NCBI RefSeq assembly: GCF_030159595.1
Contig: NZ_BSKJ01000012.1
Location: forward strand, 103,906-167,905
Reading direction: 5' to 3'
Source of the DNA: Pseudomonas putida
Lineage (GTDB): Bacteria > Pseudomonadota > Gammaproteobacteria > Pseudomonadales > Pseudomonadaceae
DNA length: 64,000 bases
Made by a program: the position numbers and the translations under genes. A model generated the notes under the pieces. It saw only the letters and a list, made by a program, of their open reading frames with translations. It was not told the DNA's origin and searched no databases. The first letter of the stretch is position 1, and the number at the start of each line of letters is the position of its first letter. This document shows positions 18,873 through 28,779 of this stretch, one piece after another.

Positions 18873-20645
18873 TTATAGACCGACTTTGCCGCGCACGCGT
18901 GTCAGAATGTGCGCAAATTCACCGGCGTTTATCTCGCCAATCACCCGATCAGCGGTAATTTCGCTGCCGTTCGCCGCAAAAAACAGCAGAGCGGGTGGGC
19001 CGAACAGCTGGTAGCGATCGAGCAGTGTGCGTTGCTCGGCATTGCTCTCGGTGATGTCGAAACGCAGCAGCTTGAAGCCGGTCAGTTGCGTTTGCACCTG
19101 CGGCGCGTTGAGCACCTCATGCTCGATCACCTTGCAACTGATGCACCAGTCGGCGTACCAGTCCAGCAGCACCGGCTGGCCCGCCGCCTTGGCCTGGGCC
19201 AAGGCCGCGTCCAGGGCGGCAGGGGTGGTGACGGTTTGCCAGGCATCAGCCTTCGCCACCGTGCTGCTGCCGCTGGCCGACGGTGTTGCAACCGGCAGCG
19301 GGCGCAGCGGGTCGCCCTGGCCACTGAGGGCGCCGTACCAGCAGGCCAGGGCATACACCAGCAAGGCCAGGCCAAGCAGTTGGGCCAGGCGCTGGCGTGT
19401 AGTCTTGACGACGAACTCCAGGGTGCCGAGGAACAGCGCCACGCCGGCGGCGAGCAAGCCCACCAGCAGCAAGGTCGCCGGGCCTGGCAGCACGCGGCTG
19501 AGCAAGCCGATGGCCAGCCCAAGCAGCAATACGCCGATGGCGTTTTTCACGGTATTCATCCAAGGACCGCTCTTTGGCAGCCAGGCTGCGCCACCGGTGG
19601 CTACCAGCAGCAATGGCGCGCCCATGCCGAGGCCCAGGGCAAACAGCTTGAGCGCGCCGCCCAAGGCATCGCCGCTGGCGCTGATGTACAGCAGGGCGCC
19701 GGCCAGGGGGGCGGATACGCAGGGCGAAACCAACAGGCTGGAAAGTACGCCGAGCACTGCCGCGCCCAGCAGCGAGCCGCCCCGGGTGTGGTTGGCGACG
19801 TTGTTCAGGCGGTTGCTCAAGGCCTGTGGCAGCTTGAGTTCGAACAGGCCGAACATGGCCAGTGCGAACACCACGAAGAACAGTGCGAAGGGCACCAGTA
19901 CCCAGGCCGACTGCAGACGTGCTTGCAGGTTCAAGCCGGCACCAAACAGACCCATCAGGGCGCCAAGTACCGCGAAACTGGCCGCCATCGGCAGCACATA
20001 GGCCAGCGATAGCGCCAGCCCGCGCAGGCCGCCGACCTGGCCGCGCAGCACCACGCCAGACAGGATCGGCAGCATCGGCAGCACGCAAGGCGTGAAGGTC
20101 AGGCCGACCCCGGCAAGGAAGAACAGCAACAGTGATTTCCAGTTCCAGGCGTGGTCGGCAGCGCCCGGCGTATTGGCGCCGCTTGCGCCATCGATGCTCA
20201 GGCGTTCGGTTTCAGGTGGGTAGCACAGGCCCTTGTCTGCGCAGCCCTGGTAGCCCACCAGCAAGGTGAAGGCACGCGGATCGTTGCGCGGCAGCTCGAT
20301 GTCGAGTACGCCATGGTACACCTCGACGTCACCGAAGAACTCATCGTGCTTGGCCTCGCCTTTGGGGATGTTCGGCGTGCCCAGGGCGATATCGGTCGGC
20401 TCGGTGCGGAACTGGAAACGGTGGCGGTAGAGGTAGTAGCCCTCGGTGGCGACGAAGCGCAGCTTGAGGGTTTGCGCATCGGCCTGCACCAGGCTGAGCT
20501 TGAAGGCCTCGTGTACCGGCAGGAAGTCGGCGTTGTTGGCCAGCGAAGCGGCGCCGAGGGTGGCGCTGGGGCGGTTGTCGAGCAGGCCCGTGGCGAAGGC
20601 AGGGCTGGCCAGCAGCAGGAACAGCAGGAAAAACAGGCGGCGCAT
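18873..20645 (-). CDS. dsbD: thiol:disulfide interchange protein DsbD
   Basis: 590 residues, full length. A signal peptide (MRRLFFLLFLLLASPAFA) leads into a periplasmic immunoglobulin-like domain with its cysteine pair (GCADKGLCYPP). The multi-span membrane core has one cysteine in TFTPCVLPMLPIL and another in LVSPCVSAPLAG. A C-terminal thioredoxin domain carries DWYADWCISCK. All three redox pairs are present, so electrons can pass from cytoplasmic thioredoxin to periplasmic partners such as DsbC or cytochrome maturation proteins. It also goes by dipZ in Pseudomonas annotations. Confidence 0.97.
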   Translation of the reverse strand: MRRLFFLLFLLLASPAFATGLLDNRPSATLGAASLANNADFLPVHEAFKLSLVQADAQTLKLRFVATEGYYLYRHRFQFRTEPTDIALGTPNIPKGEAKHDEFFGDVEVYHGVLDIELPRNDPRAFTLLVGYQGCADKGLCYPPETERLSIDGASGANTPGAADHAWNWKSLLLFFLAGVGLTFTPCVLPMLPILSGVVLRGQVGGLRGLALSLAYVLPMAASFAVLGALMGLFGAGLNLQARLQSAWVLVPFALFFVVFALAMFGLFELKLPQALSNRLNNVANHTRGGSLLGAAVLGVLSSLLVSPCVSAPLAGALLYISASGDALGGALKLFALGLGMGAPLLLVATGGAAWLPKSGPWMNTVKNAIGVLLLGLAIGLLSRVLPGPATLLLVGLLAAGVALFLGTLEFVVKTTRQRLAQLLGLALLVYALACWYGALSGQGDPLRPLPVATPSASGSSTVAKADAWQTVTTPAALDAALAQAKAAGQPVLLDWYADWCISCKVIEHEVLNAPQVQTQLTGFKLLRFDITESNAEQRTLLDRYQLFGPPALLFFAANGSEITADRVIGEINAGEFAHILTRVRGKVGL

Positions 20646-20733
20646 GGCGGACTCGCGAGGTGGAACGTGTCGGGCATGATAGCGGAGTTGGTGGGGGTTG
20701 GGGCCACGGGCAGATGTGTAACCTGTGCCGGCC

Positions 20734-22695
20734 TCATACCCTGAACGCCCGCACCGCCCGGTTCAGCTCGCCGCCCAGGCTCAGCAATTGCTCCCCTTGC
20801 TCACGCCCCTCGCCAATGCGCTGCAGGTTGTCCTCACCCAACTCATGAATCCGTTCGCTGTGGTCCCGAATCTCGCTCACCGCGCCGCTCTGTTGCGCCG
20901 TGACATCGGCAATCCGTACCGCCGTATCGGCAATGGTGCGAATGGCACAGACAATCTCGTCCAGCGCGCCATCCGCCGCCTGGGCCTGATTGGCTGTGGC
21001 CTCGGCATGCTCAAGCTGCGCACGCATCCCCGCCACCGAACTTTTCGCTGCTTGCTGCAGGCGGTCGATCAGTGCCTGAGTCTCGCTGGTAGCCCGCGTG
21101 GTGCGCTGCGCCAGCGAGCGCACTTCATCGGCTACGACGGCAAAGCCACGGCCCATCTCACCCGCACGCGCTGCTTCGATCGCGGCGTTCAGCGCCAACA
21201 GGTTGGTTTGCTCGGCAATCGAACGGATAACCGTCAGCACCCCGCCGATGGTCGCCGACTCTTCCGCCAGTTGCTCGATCATGCGGGCGTTGCCTTGCAC
21301 TTCATCAACCAGTTCACGCAAACCCGACAGGCTTTGGCCGATCACTGCCTGGCCTTGTTCCACCGCTCGTCCGGCATCGCGGCTGGCGTCGGCGGCGGCG
21401 CTGGCATCACCTGCCACTTGCTGGATGGTCGCTTCGAGTTCGCCCAGGGCGTCGCGGATTTGCCCGGTATCGCCCGCCTGGCGTTCGGCGCCGCCGTGCA
21501 GGGCGGCGCTCATGCCGGCCAGGGCGTGACTGCTGCCGGCCACCTGCTCGGCGTTGTGGCGGATGGTGCCGACCAGCTCCACCAGGTACTGGCGCAGGCG
21601 GTTGAGTGACGCCTGAATATCATGCAGTTCGCGGTTGGTCCTGCCCAGGACGATGGCCTGAGCGAAGTCGCCCTCGGCCCAGCGCGACAGGGCTGGCGCC
21701 AAGCCCGTGAGGGTGCGCGCCAGGCGGCGCTGCAAGGTGTCGATCAGCAAGGCGATCAGCAGGATCAGGCCAATCATCAGGCCTTGGATGATGCGCACCT
21801 CGGCGGCGATTTTCGCGTGCTGGCCACGCACTTCGGGCTCCAGCGCGGCGATGGCCTGTTGCACCGCTTCCAGGCGCTGATGGGTGCTGGCGGCCAGAGC
21901 GGCGCGGCGTTCGATTTGTTCTCGGGTGCGTTGCAGCTCGGCAGGGTAGCGGCTGAGCAGGCTTTTCAGCTCACGCTTAAGGCCAACGGCAATGTCTTCT
22001 TGCTGGGCGCTGGCCTGGGCTTCCAGGCCCATCATCGCGGCGAAGTCATCGGCACCGGATTCGGCGGTGCGGGTCACGCCCAGCAAGGGCAGGCTGTCGA
22101 TGACCTGGGCCTGGGTGTGGATCAGTTGCAGTTCTCGCTCCACTTCGTCGGCCAGTTCCGGGCGGCCGCTGCTGACCAGCTTGTCCCGGGCCAGCGACAG
22201 CCGGCCCAGGTGCACGGTGGCGTCGAGCAATGGCAGCAAGTAACGGTTGGCGTCGGCGCTGCCACTGTCACGGGCATAGCCGGCCAGTTGCTCGATGTTG
22301 GCTCCCAGCTCCCGTTCGGCTTGCAGCAGCAGGGCTTGTGGGTCGCCTGCCAGTTTACCCGCGGCCAGCAGTTCATTGGCGGTGAAGGCTTGCAGGCTGT
22401 CCAGGCTGGGGCGCAGCTTCTCGGCCAGCTCAACGGGCCAGTCGCCCAGGGCCACCTGCAGCTGCTGGTTGGCCTCCATGGCGGCGGCATGGCGTAAGGC
22501 ATCGCCGTTGCCCAGGTACGCCTGAATGTTGCGTGCCGTCTGGTTCTGGAACTGCTGGGACAGGCCCAGGTAACGCTCCATCATCTGGTAGGGGCGCTCA
22601 AGGGCGCGCTGCGACCACCACAGGGCGGCGCCCAGGGCGAGACACACGGTCACCAGCAACAGGGTGTTGAAATTGGTCAGCCACTTCAGGCGCAT
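20734..22695 (-). CDS. ctpL: methyl-accepting chemotaxis protein, CtpL-like
   Basis: 653 residues. The N-terminal membrane segment (LLLVTVCLALGAALWW) is followed by a periplasmic, mostly helical region of about 280 residues and a second membrane segment (GLMIGLILLIALLI) near residue 320. Then come a HAMP region and the cytoplasmic signalling hairpin with the conserved EQTNLLALNAAIEAARAGE tip and AVVADEVRSLAQRT. In P. aeruginosa the gene between dipZ and gcbA is ctpL, a chemoreceptor for low phosphate; this gene sits in the same place (aroQ-dsbD-this-diguanylate cyclase). The phosphate ligand is inferred from position only. Confidence 0.85.
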   Translation of the reverse strand: MRLKWLTNFNTLLLVTVCLALGAALWWSQRALERPYQMMERYLGLSQQFQNQTARNIQAYLGNGDALRHAAAMEANQQLQVALGDWPVELAEKLRPSLDSLQAFTANELLAAGKLAGDPQALLLQAERELGANIEQLAGYARDSGSADANRYLLPLLDATVHLGRLSLARDKLVSSGRPELADEVERELQLIHTQAQVIDSLPLLGVTRTAESGADDFAAMMGLEAQASAQQEDIAVGLKRELKSLLSRYPAELQRTREQIERRAALAASTHQRLEAVQQAIAALEPEVRGQHAKIAAEVRIIQGLMIGLILLIALLIDTLQRRLARTLTGLAPALSRWAEGDFAQAIVLGRTNRELHDIQASLNRLRQYLVELVGTIRHNAEQVAGSSHALAGMSAALHGGAERQAGDTGQIRDALGELEATIQQVAGDASAAADASRDAGRAVEQGQAVIGQSLSGLRELVDEVQGNARMIEQLAEESATIGGVLTVIRSIAEQTNLLALNAAIEAARAGEMGRGFAVVADEVRSLAQRTTRATSETQALIDRLQQAAKSSVAGMRAQLEHAEATANQAQAADGALDEIVCAIRTIADTAVRIADVTAQQSGAVSEIRDHSERIHELGEDNLQRIGEGREQGEQLLSLGGELNRAVRAFRV

Positions 22696-22818
22696 AGCCG
22701 CGAACTTCCTGCGGAGGGGAGTGGCGCCTGAAGTTATTGCGATTTTGTGACGAGGTGATGACGACAGGGGCTTGGCGTCAGAAAAAGTGGCACAGTGCCT
22801 TCATTTCTTGCACCTGCA

Positions 22819-24177
22819 TCAGGGCTCTACGCGCACCACACAATTGCGCCCGGCATGCTTGGCCCGGTACAGCGCTTCGTCCGCCGCACTGGCCATGGTC
22901 AGCGCATCCAGCGCCTCATCCAGTTGCACCACCCCGGCACTGAAGGTGCACTGCAAATCGCGTGGCTGCGCCGGGTAGAGAATGTCGGCAAAGCGCCGGC
23001 GTATTTCGTCCAGCACCTTGTGCGCCGCATCCAGCGCGGTATTGGGCATGACTATCGCGAACTCTTCGCCGCCATAGCGGCCAATGAAATCGGTCTTGCG
23101 CAAGCGTTGTTTGAGGAACAGCGCCAGGCTCTTGATCACCCGGTCGCCCATGGGGTGGCCGTGACGGTCGTTGATCTTCTTGAAATGATCGATATCGAGC
23201 ATGGCAAAGCTCAACGGTTGCTGTTCACGGCGGGCGCGGAAGCTGCAGTCTTCCAGCAGTTGCAGGATGTGGGTGTGGTTGTACAACCCGGTGAGGCTGT
23301 CGCGCACCATGCGCGCCTTCAGGTGCCGGGCGCGGGCGGCGCGGTTGCGCACGGTGGTGATCAGGTGGCGTGAGCGAAATGGCTTGGTCAAAAAATCATC
23401 GCCGCCTTCGCTCATGGCATCCAGTTGCTTGTCCAGGTCGTCCTCGGCCGACAGGTAGATGATCGGCACGCTCACATAACGGTCGCTGTGGCGGATCACC
23501 TTGGCCAATTCCGGACCGGTGCAGGCAGGCATGTACAGGTCGAGGATAATCAGGTCGGGCTGGAAGTCGGCAAGCTCGGCCATGGTGCGGATCGGGTCGG
23601 TCAGGCTGCGGGTGACCATGCCGGCGCCGGCCAGCACGCGCTCGGTGTACAGGGCCTGGGTGCGTGAGTCGTCGATGATCAGCACGCGTAACGGGTCGTG
23701 CGGGGTGGCGTTGGTCAGCAGTTCGACCTTTTCCAGCAGGCTGGATGCCTCCAGGCTGCCGGTGAGAAAGTCCTGACCACCCGCACGCACGGCGGCCAGA
23801 CGGGTCGGGGTGTCGGCTTCGTGGTGGCTGAAGAACAGCAGCGGAACAGGTTTCGCCAGCCCCAACTGCACCTGGGCGGCAAGCAGCAAGCCTTGGCCTG
23901 CACCGGTGAAGTCGACGTCCATGATGATGGCCGAGGGCGGGTATTCGCTGAGCGAGGCGCAAAACGCTGCAGCGCTGGGCAGTGCTTGCACCACCAGGCC
24001 GAAAAACTCCAGTTGCTGGGCCAGACGTTGAGCCCGCTCGTGGTCCTGCAGCAGGATGTACACCGGCTTGCGCAGGGGCGGCAGCAGTACCTGGTCGAGC
24101 GGGTCATCCTTGCGCAGTCCGCTACGTGTCAGCTGTTGGGCGGGGCACTGCGGGCTCGGCTCGACTGCTTTGCTCAT
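22819..24177 (-). CDS. gcbA: diguanylate cyclase response regulator, GcbA-like
   Basis: 452 residues. The first receiver-like domain (about 37-150) looks degenerate. A second (about 165-285) has VLIIDDSRTQ, the phospho-acceptor aspartate in LIILDLYMP and the conserved lysine in DFLTKPF. The C-terminal GGDEF domain has the active site GRYGGEEFAIVMP. The product should make cyclic di-GMP. By gene order it corresponds to GcbA, which promotes surface attachment in P. fluorescens and P. aeruginosa. Upstream lies a divergent gene, DUF2333. Confidence 0.87.
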   Translation of the reverse strand: MSKAVEPSPQCPAQQLTRSGLRKDDPLDQVLLPPLRKPVYILLQDHERAQRLAQQLEFFGLVVQALPSAAAFCASLSEYPPSAIIMDVDFTGAGQGLLLAAQVQLGLAKPVPLLFFSHHEADTPTRLAAVRAGGQDFLTGSLEASSLLEKVELLTNATPHDPLRVLIIDDSRTQALYTERVLAGAGMVTRSLTDPIRTMAELADFQPDLIILDLYMPACTGPELAKVIRHSDRYVSVPIIYLSAEDDLDKQLDAMSEGGDDFLTKPFRSRHLITTVRNRAARARHLKARMVRDSLTGLYNHTHILQLLEDCSFRARREQQPLSFAMLDIDHFKKINDRHGHPMGDRVIKSLALFLKQRLRKTDFIGRYGGEEFAIVMPNTALDAAHKVLDEIRRRFADILYPAQPRDLQCTFSAGVVQLDEALDALTMASAADEALYRAKHAGRNCVVRVEP

Positions 24178-24425
24178 GTCCTGGCTACTTATAAGTTGGG
24201 GTGTGCAGGGGCAATGATGGCTCTATGCTAGCAGCTCTTTTCAAATACGTGACTGCCCTGAATCAACAAAGCGGCCAGAACGAATATTCAGTTACTGACT
24301 GATTGGTCGCTTATGCGTACGGTGGTGTCTGCTTTATAGTGCTGCCACACGGGCTTGCCGTGGCACCCTGGCGTTGGCCTGTGGTCCAAGCCCCTGAACC
24401 GTCGTGACTGATTAAGGACAAAGCC

Positions 24426-25493
24426 ATGCTGGACTGGAAAAACCGCGAGGCCAAAGCCGAGCCCCGCGAGCGTGTCGATGGCCGCGGCGCTGCCGCCCGT
24501 AGCTACCTTGGCGGCCTGTGGAGCCGTGCCCTGGGGACCCTGATCGGGTTGTACCTGCTGGTGTGCATCGGCCTGGGCTGGTATTGGAGCCAGGAGCCGG
24601 ATCTGTTCCCGGTGCAGCAGAATGCCCAGGCTGCCGCTGAGCGCGGTGGCCAGCAGATGGTGGTGGGCTACACCACCATCGAAACCCTCAAGACCGTGGC
24701 TGGCACCTTGCTGAACAAGCCGGGCGGCTACATCTCCAACGACCGTTTCCCGCCTGGGCTGTGGATGGACAACATGCCAAGCTGGGAATACGGCGTGCTG
24801 GTGCAGGTGCGCGACCTGTCGCGTGCCCTGCGCAAGGACTTCGCCCGTTCGCAGTCGCAGTCTACCGAAGACGCCGACTTGGCCAAGGCCGAGCCGCGCT
24901 TCAACTTCGACAACAAAAGCTGGATTTTGCCATCGAGCGAGTCGGAGTTCGAAGAGGGCATCAAGTCGCTGACCCGTTACCAGACCCGTCTGGCTGCCGG
25001 TGACAAGGGTGCGATCTTCTACACCCGTGCCGACAACCTGAACAACTGGCTGGGTGACGTGGCCACCCGCCTGGGCTCGCTGTCGCAGCGCCTGTCGGCC
25101 AGCGTTGGCCGGGTCAAGCTGAACACCACGCTGAAAACCGAGTCGGTTGTTGCCGGCCAGGCGCCGCAGGTGGATGAAGAGCTGGTTGAAACCCCGTGGC
25201 TGCAGATCGACAACGTGTTCTACGAAGCCCGTGGCCAGGCGTGGGCGCTGTCGCACCTGCTGCGCGCCATCGAGGTGGACTTTGCCGACGTGCTGGCGAA
25301 GAAGAACGCCACGGTCAGCGTGCGCCAGATCATCCGTGAGCTGGAAGCCTCGCAAGAGCCGCTGTGGAGCCCGATGGTGCTCAACGGCAGTGGCTTCGGC
25401 ATGTGGGCCAACCACTCGCTGGTCATGGCCAACTACATTTCCCGAGCCAACGCCGCGGTCATCGACCTGCGTCAGCTGCTGTCTCAGGGTTGA
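24426..25493 (+). CDS. DUF2333 family inner-membrane protein
   Basis: 355 residues. One membrane segment near residues 32-52 (ALGTLIGLYLLVCIGLGWYW) follows a charged cytoplasmic N-terminus. The remainder, predicted periplasmic, contains family blocks LLNKPGGYISNDRFPPGLWM, SWEYGVLVQVRD and LRAIEVDFADVLAKK. It matches the DUF2333 family as I know it; function unknown. GGACAAAG precedes the ATG. Its stop overlaps the start of the NUDIX gene (TGATG), so the two are co-translated. Confidence 0.85.
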   Translation: MLDWKNREAKAEPRERVDGRGAAARSYLGGLWSRALGTLIGLYLLVCIGLGWYWSQEPDLFPVQQNAQAAAERGGQQMVVGYTTIETLKTVAGTLLNKPGGYISNDRFPPGLWMDNMPSWEYGVLVQVRDLSRALRKDFARSQSQSTEDADLAKAEPRFNFDNKSWILPSSESEFEEGIKSLTRYQTRLAAGDKGAIFYTRADNLNNWLGDVATRLGSLSQRLSASVGRVKLNTTLKTESVVAGQAPQVDEELVETPWLQIDNVFYEARGQAWALSHLLRAIEVDFADVLAKKNATVSVRQIIRELEASQEPLWSPMVLNGSGFGMWANHSLVMANYISRANAAVIDLRQLLSQG

Positions 25494-26032
25494 TGATGGC
25501 TATCGGCCCAAACGAGGCCGCCCACCGGGCGGCTTCCGACCGCGAACTGGTCAGCTGGGTAGACGAAGCCGACCAGGTGCTGGGTGCGTTGCCCCGTGCC
25601 GAACTGCGCGAGCGTGGTTTGATCGGGCGTTGCACGTTCATTCTGCTGTTCAACAGCGCCGGTGAGCTTTGCGTGCACCGGCGTACCCTGAGCAAGGCGC
25701 TGTACCCGGGGTACTGGGATGTGGCTGCGGGTGGCATGGTAACGGCCGGGGAGAGCTATGCCGACTCGGCAGCGCGTGAGCTGGCCGAGGAATTGGGCAT
25801 CGAGGGCGTGGAGCTGCGGTTTCATGAGCGCTTCTATTTCGACCAGCCCGACAACCGGTTGTGGTGTGCGGTGTATTCGGCGGTCTCGGACGCGCCGTTG
25901 CGCTTGCAGCCAGAAGAGGTGATCGAGGCGCGCTTTGTCAGCCTGGAACGGGCTGAAGACGAAAGCCTGACCAAGCCATATTGCCCAGACTCCTTGGCGG
26001 CGCTACAGCGATACAAGGCCAGCCTGAGGTAA
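25493..26032 (+). CDS. yfcD: NUDIX hydrolase, YfcD-like
   Basis: 179 residues, starting at the first of two adjacent ATGs, which overlaps the DUF2333 stop. The complete Nudix box GGMVTAGESYADSAARELAEELGI (quoted in parts: GGMVTAGE and AARELAEELGI) fits G-x5-E-x7-RE-U-x-EE-x-G-U. N-terminal SWVDEADQVLGALPRAELR and C-terminal PDSLAALQRY resemble E. coli YfcD, an isopentenyl-diphosphate-isomerase-like Nudix protein of unknown substrate. A GC-rich hairpin (GGGGCTG/CAGCCCC, 26037-26055) lies just after the stop. Confidence 0.87.
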   Translation: MMAIGPNEAAHRAASDRELVSWVDEADQVLGALPRAELRERGLIGRCTFILLFNSAGELCVHRRTLSKALYPGYWDVAAGGMVTAGESYADSAARELAEELGIEGVELRFHERFYFDQPDNRLWCAVYSAVSDAPLRLQPEEVIEARFVSLERAEDESLTKPYCPDSLAALQRYKASLR

Positions 26033-26103
26033 AGCTGGGGCTGAAAAGCAGCCCCATTGGCCGGATAGTCGCAAAACATTCGCAAAATGCCGCAATCCAG
26101 TAC

Positions 26104-26169
26104 TTAGCAACCGCCACATTTATCGTTAAACTGCGCGCCCTTTTCGGGCTGCTGCAAGTCTTGCAGCAG
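26104..26169 (+). promoter_or_regulatory. candidate yciH promoter and leader palindrome
   Basis: TTAGCA (26104-26109), a 17-base spacer and TAAACT (26127-26132) fit a sigma-70 promoter. A 21-base palindrome, CTGCTGCAAG-T-CTTGCAGCAG (26149-26169), follows about 17 bases after the -10 box. It would fall in the 5' leader of the yciH transcript or act as an operator. Confidence 0.45.
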
Positions 26170-26257
26170 TAGCGCCGCCCCTGCCAGAGTGGGGCTTCGC
26201 GGTCGGCCTCTACCCCAAGGCACGACCAGTTTTTGTCCTCAGCACAGAGGAACAAAA

Positions 26258-26629
26258 GTGGCCAAGAAAGCTTCTTCCTTTTCCGCCCTTGGCGGTCTCG
26301 TGTACTCCACCGATGCCGGTCGGCACTGCCCCGACTGTGGCCAGCCGGTGGATGCTTGCGTTTGCAAGCAGCAAATCATCCCCGAAGGTGACGGCATTGC
26401 CCGTGTACGCCGTGAGAGCAAAGGCCGTGGCGGCAAGACCGTGACCACCGTCACCGGCGTGCCGCTGCCGCCCGACCAGCTCAAAGAACTGGCGACCACG
26501 CTCAAGCGCCGCTGCGGTACCGGTGGCGCCCTGAAGGACGGGGTGATCGAGATCCAGGGCGACCATGTCGAGCTGTTGATCGGCGAGCTGACCAAACAGG
26601 GTTTCAAGGCGAAAAAGTCCGGCGGCTGA
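26258..26629 (+). CDS. yciH: YciH, SUI1/eIF1-like translation factor
   Basis: 123 residues, starting at a GTG with AGAGG upstream; 23 upstream in-frame codons were dropped because the family begins MAKKASSFSALGGLVYSTD. A cysteine-rich N-terminus (HCPDCGQPVDACVC) precedes the SUI1 fold (RVRRESKGRGGKTVTTVTG, LKRRCGTGGALKDGVIEIQG). It is the bacterial relative of eIF1 and may influence initiation fidelity under stress. It stands alone between the NUDIX and speA genes. Confidence 0.93.
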   Translation: MAKKASSFSALGGLVYSTDAGRHCPDCGQPVDACVCKQQIIPEGDGIARVRRESKGRGGKTVTTVTGVPLPPDQLKELATTLKRRCGTGGALKDGVIEIQGDHVELLIGELTKQGFKAKKSGG

Positions 26630-26780
26630 GGCCATCGCGCGATTTTTTGCCCAGCGCTTTCTAAACTCGTTCGCGTGGTCAGGGTCTATGCCTGAGCACG
26701 GATGAATCGTCATTTTCAGCTTTTACACTCGCTCCGCTGCCTGCGGGGCAGTGTCTTCGACTTATCTATAGGGGACTTGA

Positions 26781-28694
26781 ATGTCCGTACGACGCACACG
26801 CAAAGACGATGGTAGCCAATGGACCGTGGCCGACAGCCGCAGTGTTTATGGCATCCGCCATTGGGGCGCTGGTTATTTCGCCATCAATGAAGCCGGGCGC
26901 GTCGAAGTGCGCCCCAACGGCCCCAAGAGCGCGCCGATCGACTTGTTCGAGCAGGTCGACGAACTGCGTCAGAGCGGCCTGTCGCTGCCCTTGCTGGTGC
27001 GCTTCCCTGACATTCTGCAGGACCGCGTTCGCCAGCTGACCGGCGCGTTCGACGCCAACATCGCGCGCCTGGAATACCAGAGCAAGTACACCGCGCTGTA
27101 CCCGATCAAGGTCAACCAGCAGGAAGCGGTGGTGGAAAACATCATCGCCACGCAAAACGTGTCCATCGGCCTGGAAGCCGGCTCCAAGCCTGAGCTGCTG
27201 GCGGTGCTGGCGCTGGCGCCGAAAGGTGGCACCATCGTCTGCAACGGCTACAAGGACCGTGAGTTCATCCGCCTGGCGCTGATGGGCCAGAAGCTGGGCC
27301 ACAACGTGTTCATCGTCATCGAGAAAGAGTCGGAAGTGGCCCTGGTGATTGAAGAGGCCGCCGAGCTCAAGGTGAAGCCGCAGGTCGGCCTGCGCGTGCG
27401 CCTGTCGTCGCTGGCTTCCAGCAAGTGGGCCGATACGGGTGGCGAGAAGTCCAAGTTCGGCTTGTCCGCTGCCCAGTTGATCTCGGTGGTGCAGCGCTTC
27501 CGCGATGCTGGCCTGGATCAGGGTATCCGCTTGCTGCACTTCCACATGGGCTCGCAGATCGCCAACCTGGCCGACTACCAGCACGGTTTCAAGGAAGCCA
27601 TCCGTTACTACGGCGAGCTGCGTGCGTTGGGCCTGCCGGTCGACCACATCGACGTTGGCGGTGGCCTGGGTGTGGACTACGACGGCACCCACTCGCGCAA
27701 TGCCAGCTCCATCAACTACGACATGGACGACTATGCCGGCGTGGTGGTGGGCATGCTCAAGGAGTTCTGCGACGCGCAGGGCCTGCCGCACCCGCACATC
27801 TTCTCCGAGAGTGGCCGTTCGTTGACCGCGCACCACGCCATGCTGGTGATCCAGGTCACCGACGTCGAGAAGCACAACGACGACGTGCCGACCATCGAAA
27901 ACAAGGAGACCCTGCCCGAGACCGTGCAGTGGCTGGTCGACCTGCTTGGCCCGACCGACATCGAGATGGTGACCGAGACCTACTGGCGCGCCACCCACTA
28001 CATGGGTGACGTGGCGGCGCAGTATGCCGATGGCAAGATTACCCTGAGCGAGAAAGCCCTGGCCGAGCAGTGCTACTTTGCTGTGTGCCGCCGGCTGCAC
28101 AACTCGCTTAAAGCCCGCCAGCGCTCGCACCGCCAGGTGCTGGACGAACTGAACGACAAGCTGGCCGACAAGTACATCTGCAACTTCTCGGTGTTCCAGA
28201 GCCTGCCGGACACCTGGGCCATCGGCCAGGTGCTGCCGATCATCCCGCTGCACCGCCTGGACGAAGAGCCCATGCGCCGCGCGGTACTGCAGGACCTGAC
28301 CTGCGACTCGGACGGCAAGATCAACCAGTATGTCGACGAGCAGAGCATCGAGACCAGCATGCCGGTGCATGCGGTGAAGGAGGGCGAGGATTACCTGCTG
28401 GGCGTGTTCCTGGTCGGTGCCTACCAGGAAATTCTGGGTGACATGCACAACCTGTTCGGTGATACCGACTCGGTGAACATTTACCAGAATGCCGATGGCA
28501 GCGTGTACCACGCCGGTATCGAAACCCACGACACCATCGAAGACATGCTGCGTTATGTGCACTTGTCGCCGGAGGAGTTGATGACCCACTACCGCGACAA
28601 GGTGGCCAGTGCCAAGATCACAGCGCGTGAGCGGACGCAGTTCCTGGATGCCTTGCGGCTTGGGTTGACGCGGTCGTCGTACCTGTCGTCGTAA
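26781..28694 (+). CDS. speA: biosynthetic arginine decarboxylase
   Basis: 637 residues, the normal length for SpeA, which converts arginine to agmatine in polyamine synthesis using PLP. The PLP lysine lies in ALYPIKVNQQEAVV. Further blocks are GLEAGSKPELLAVLA, LHFHMGSQIANL, IDVGGGLGVDYDGT and the substrate cysteine region QDLTCDSDGKI. The ATG at 26781 follows AGGGGACT. A REP-like element and hairpin lie after the stop, in the convergent gap to the MATE exporter. Confidence 0.97.
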   Translation: MSVRRTRKDDGSQWTVADSRSVYGIRHWGAGYFAINEAGRVEVRPNGPKSAPIDLFEQVDELRQSGLSLPLLVRFPDILQDRVRQLTGAFDANIARLEYQSKYTALYPIKVNQQEAVVENIIATQNVSIGLEAGSKPELLAVLALAPKGGTIVCNGYKDREFIRLALMGQKLGHNVFIVIEKESEVALVIEEAAELKVKPQVGLRVRLSSLASSKWADTGGEKSKFGLSAAQLISVVQRFRDAGLDQGIRLLHFHMGSQIANLADYQHGFKEAIRYYGELRALGLPVDHIDVGGGLGVDYDGTHSRNASSINYDMDDYAGVVVGMLKEFCDAQGLPHPHIFSESGRSLTAHHAMLVIQVTDVEKHNDDVPTIENKETLPETVQWLVDLLGPTDIEMVTETYWRATHYMGDVAAQYADGKITLSEKALAEQCYFAVCRRLHNSLKARQRSHRQVLDELNDKLADKYICNFSVFQSLPDTWAIGQVLPIIPLHRLDEEPMRRAVLQDLTCDSDGKINQYVDEQSIETSMPVHAVKEGEDYLLGVFLVGAYQEILGDMHNLFGDTDSVNIYQNADGSVYHAGIETHDTIEDMLRYVHLSPEELMTHYRDKVASAKITARERTQFLDALRLGLTRSSYLSS

Positions 28695-28732
28695 GCCTTG
28701 AGGGCTGCTCCTGCAAAAGCCTGTATTGCTTT

Positions 28733-28778
28733 TGTGGGAGCGGCCTTGCGTCGGGCTAGGCCGCAAAGCGGCCCCGGC
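28733..28778. repeat. diverged REP element with strong hairpin
   Basis: TGTGGGAGCGGCCTTGCGTC starts at 28733 and GGCCGC-AAA-GCGGCC occupies 28759-28773. It sits between the convergent speA and MATE genes and probably stops transcription. Confidence 0.7.
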
Positions 28779-28779
28779 A

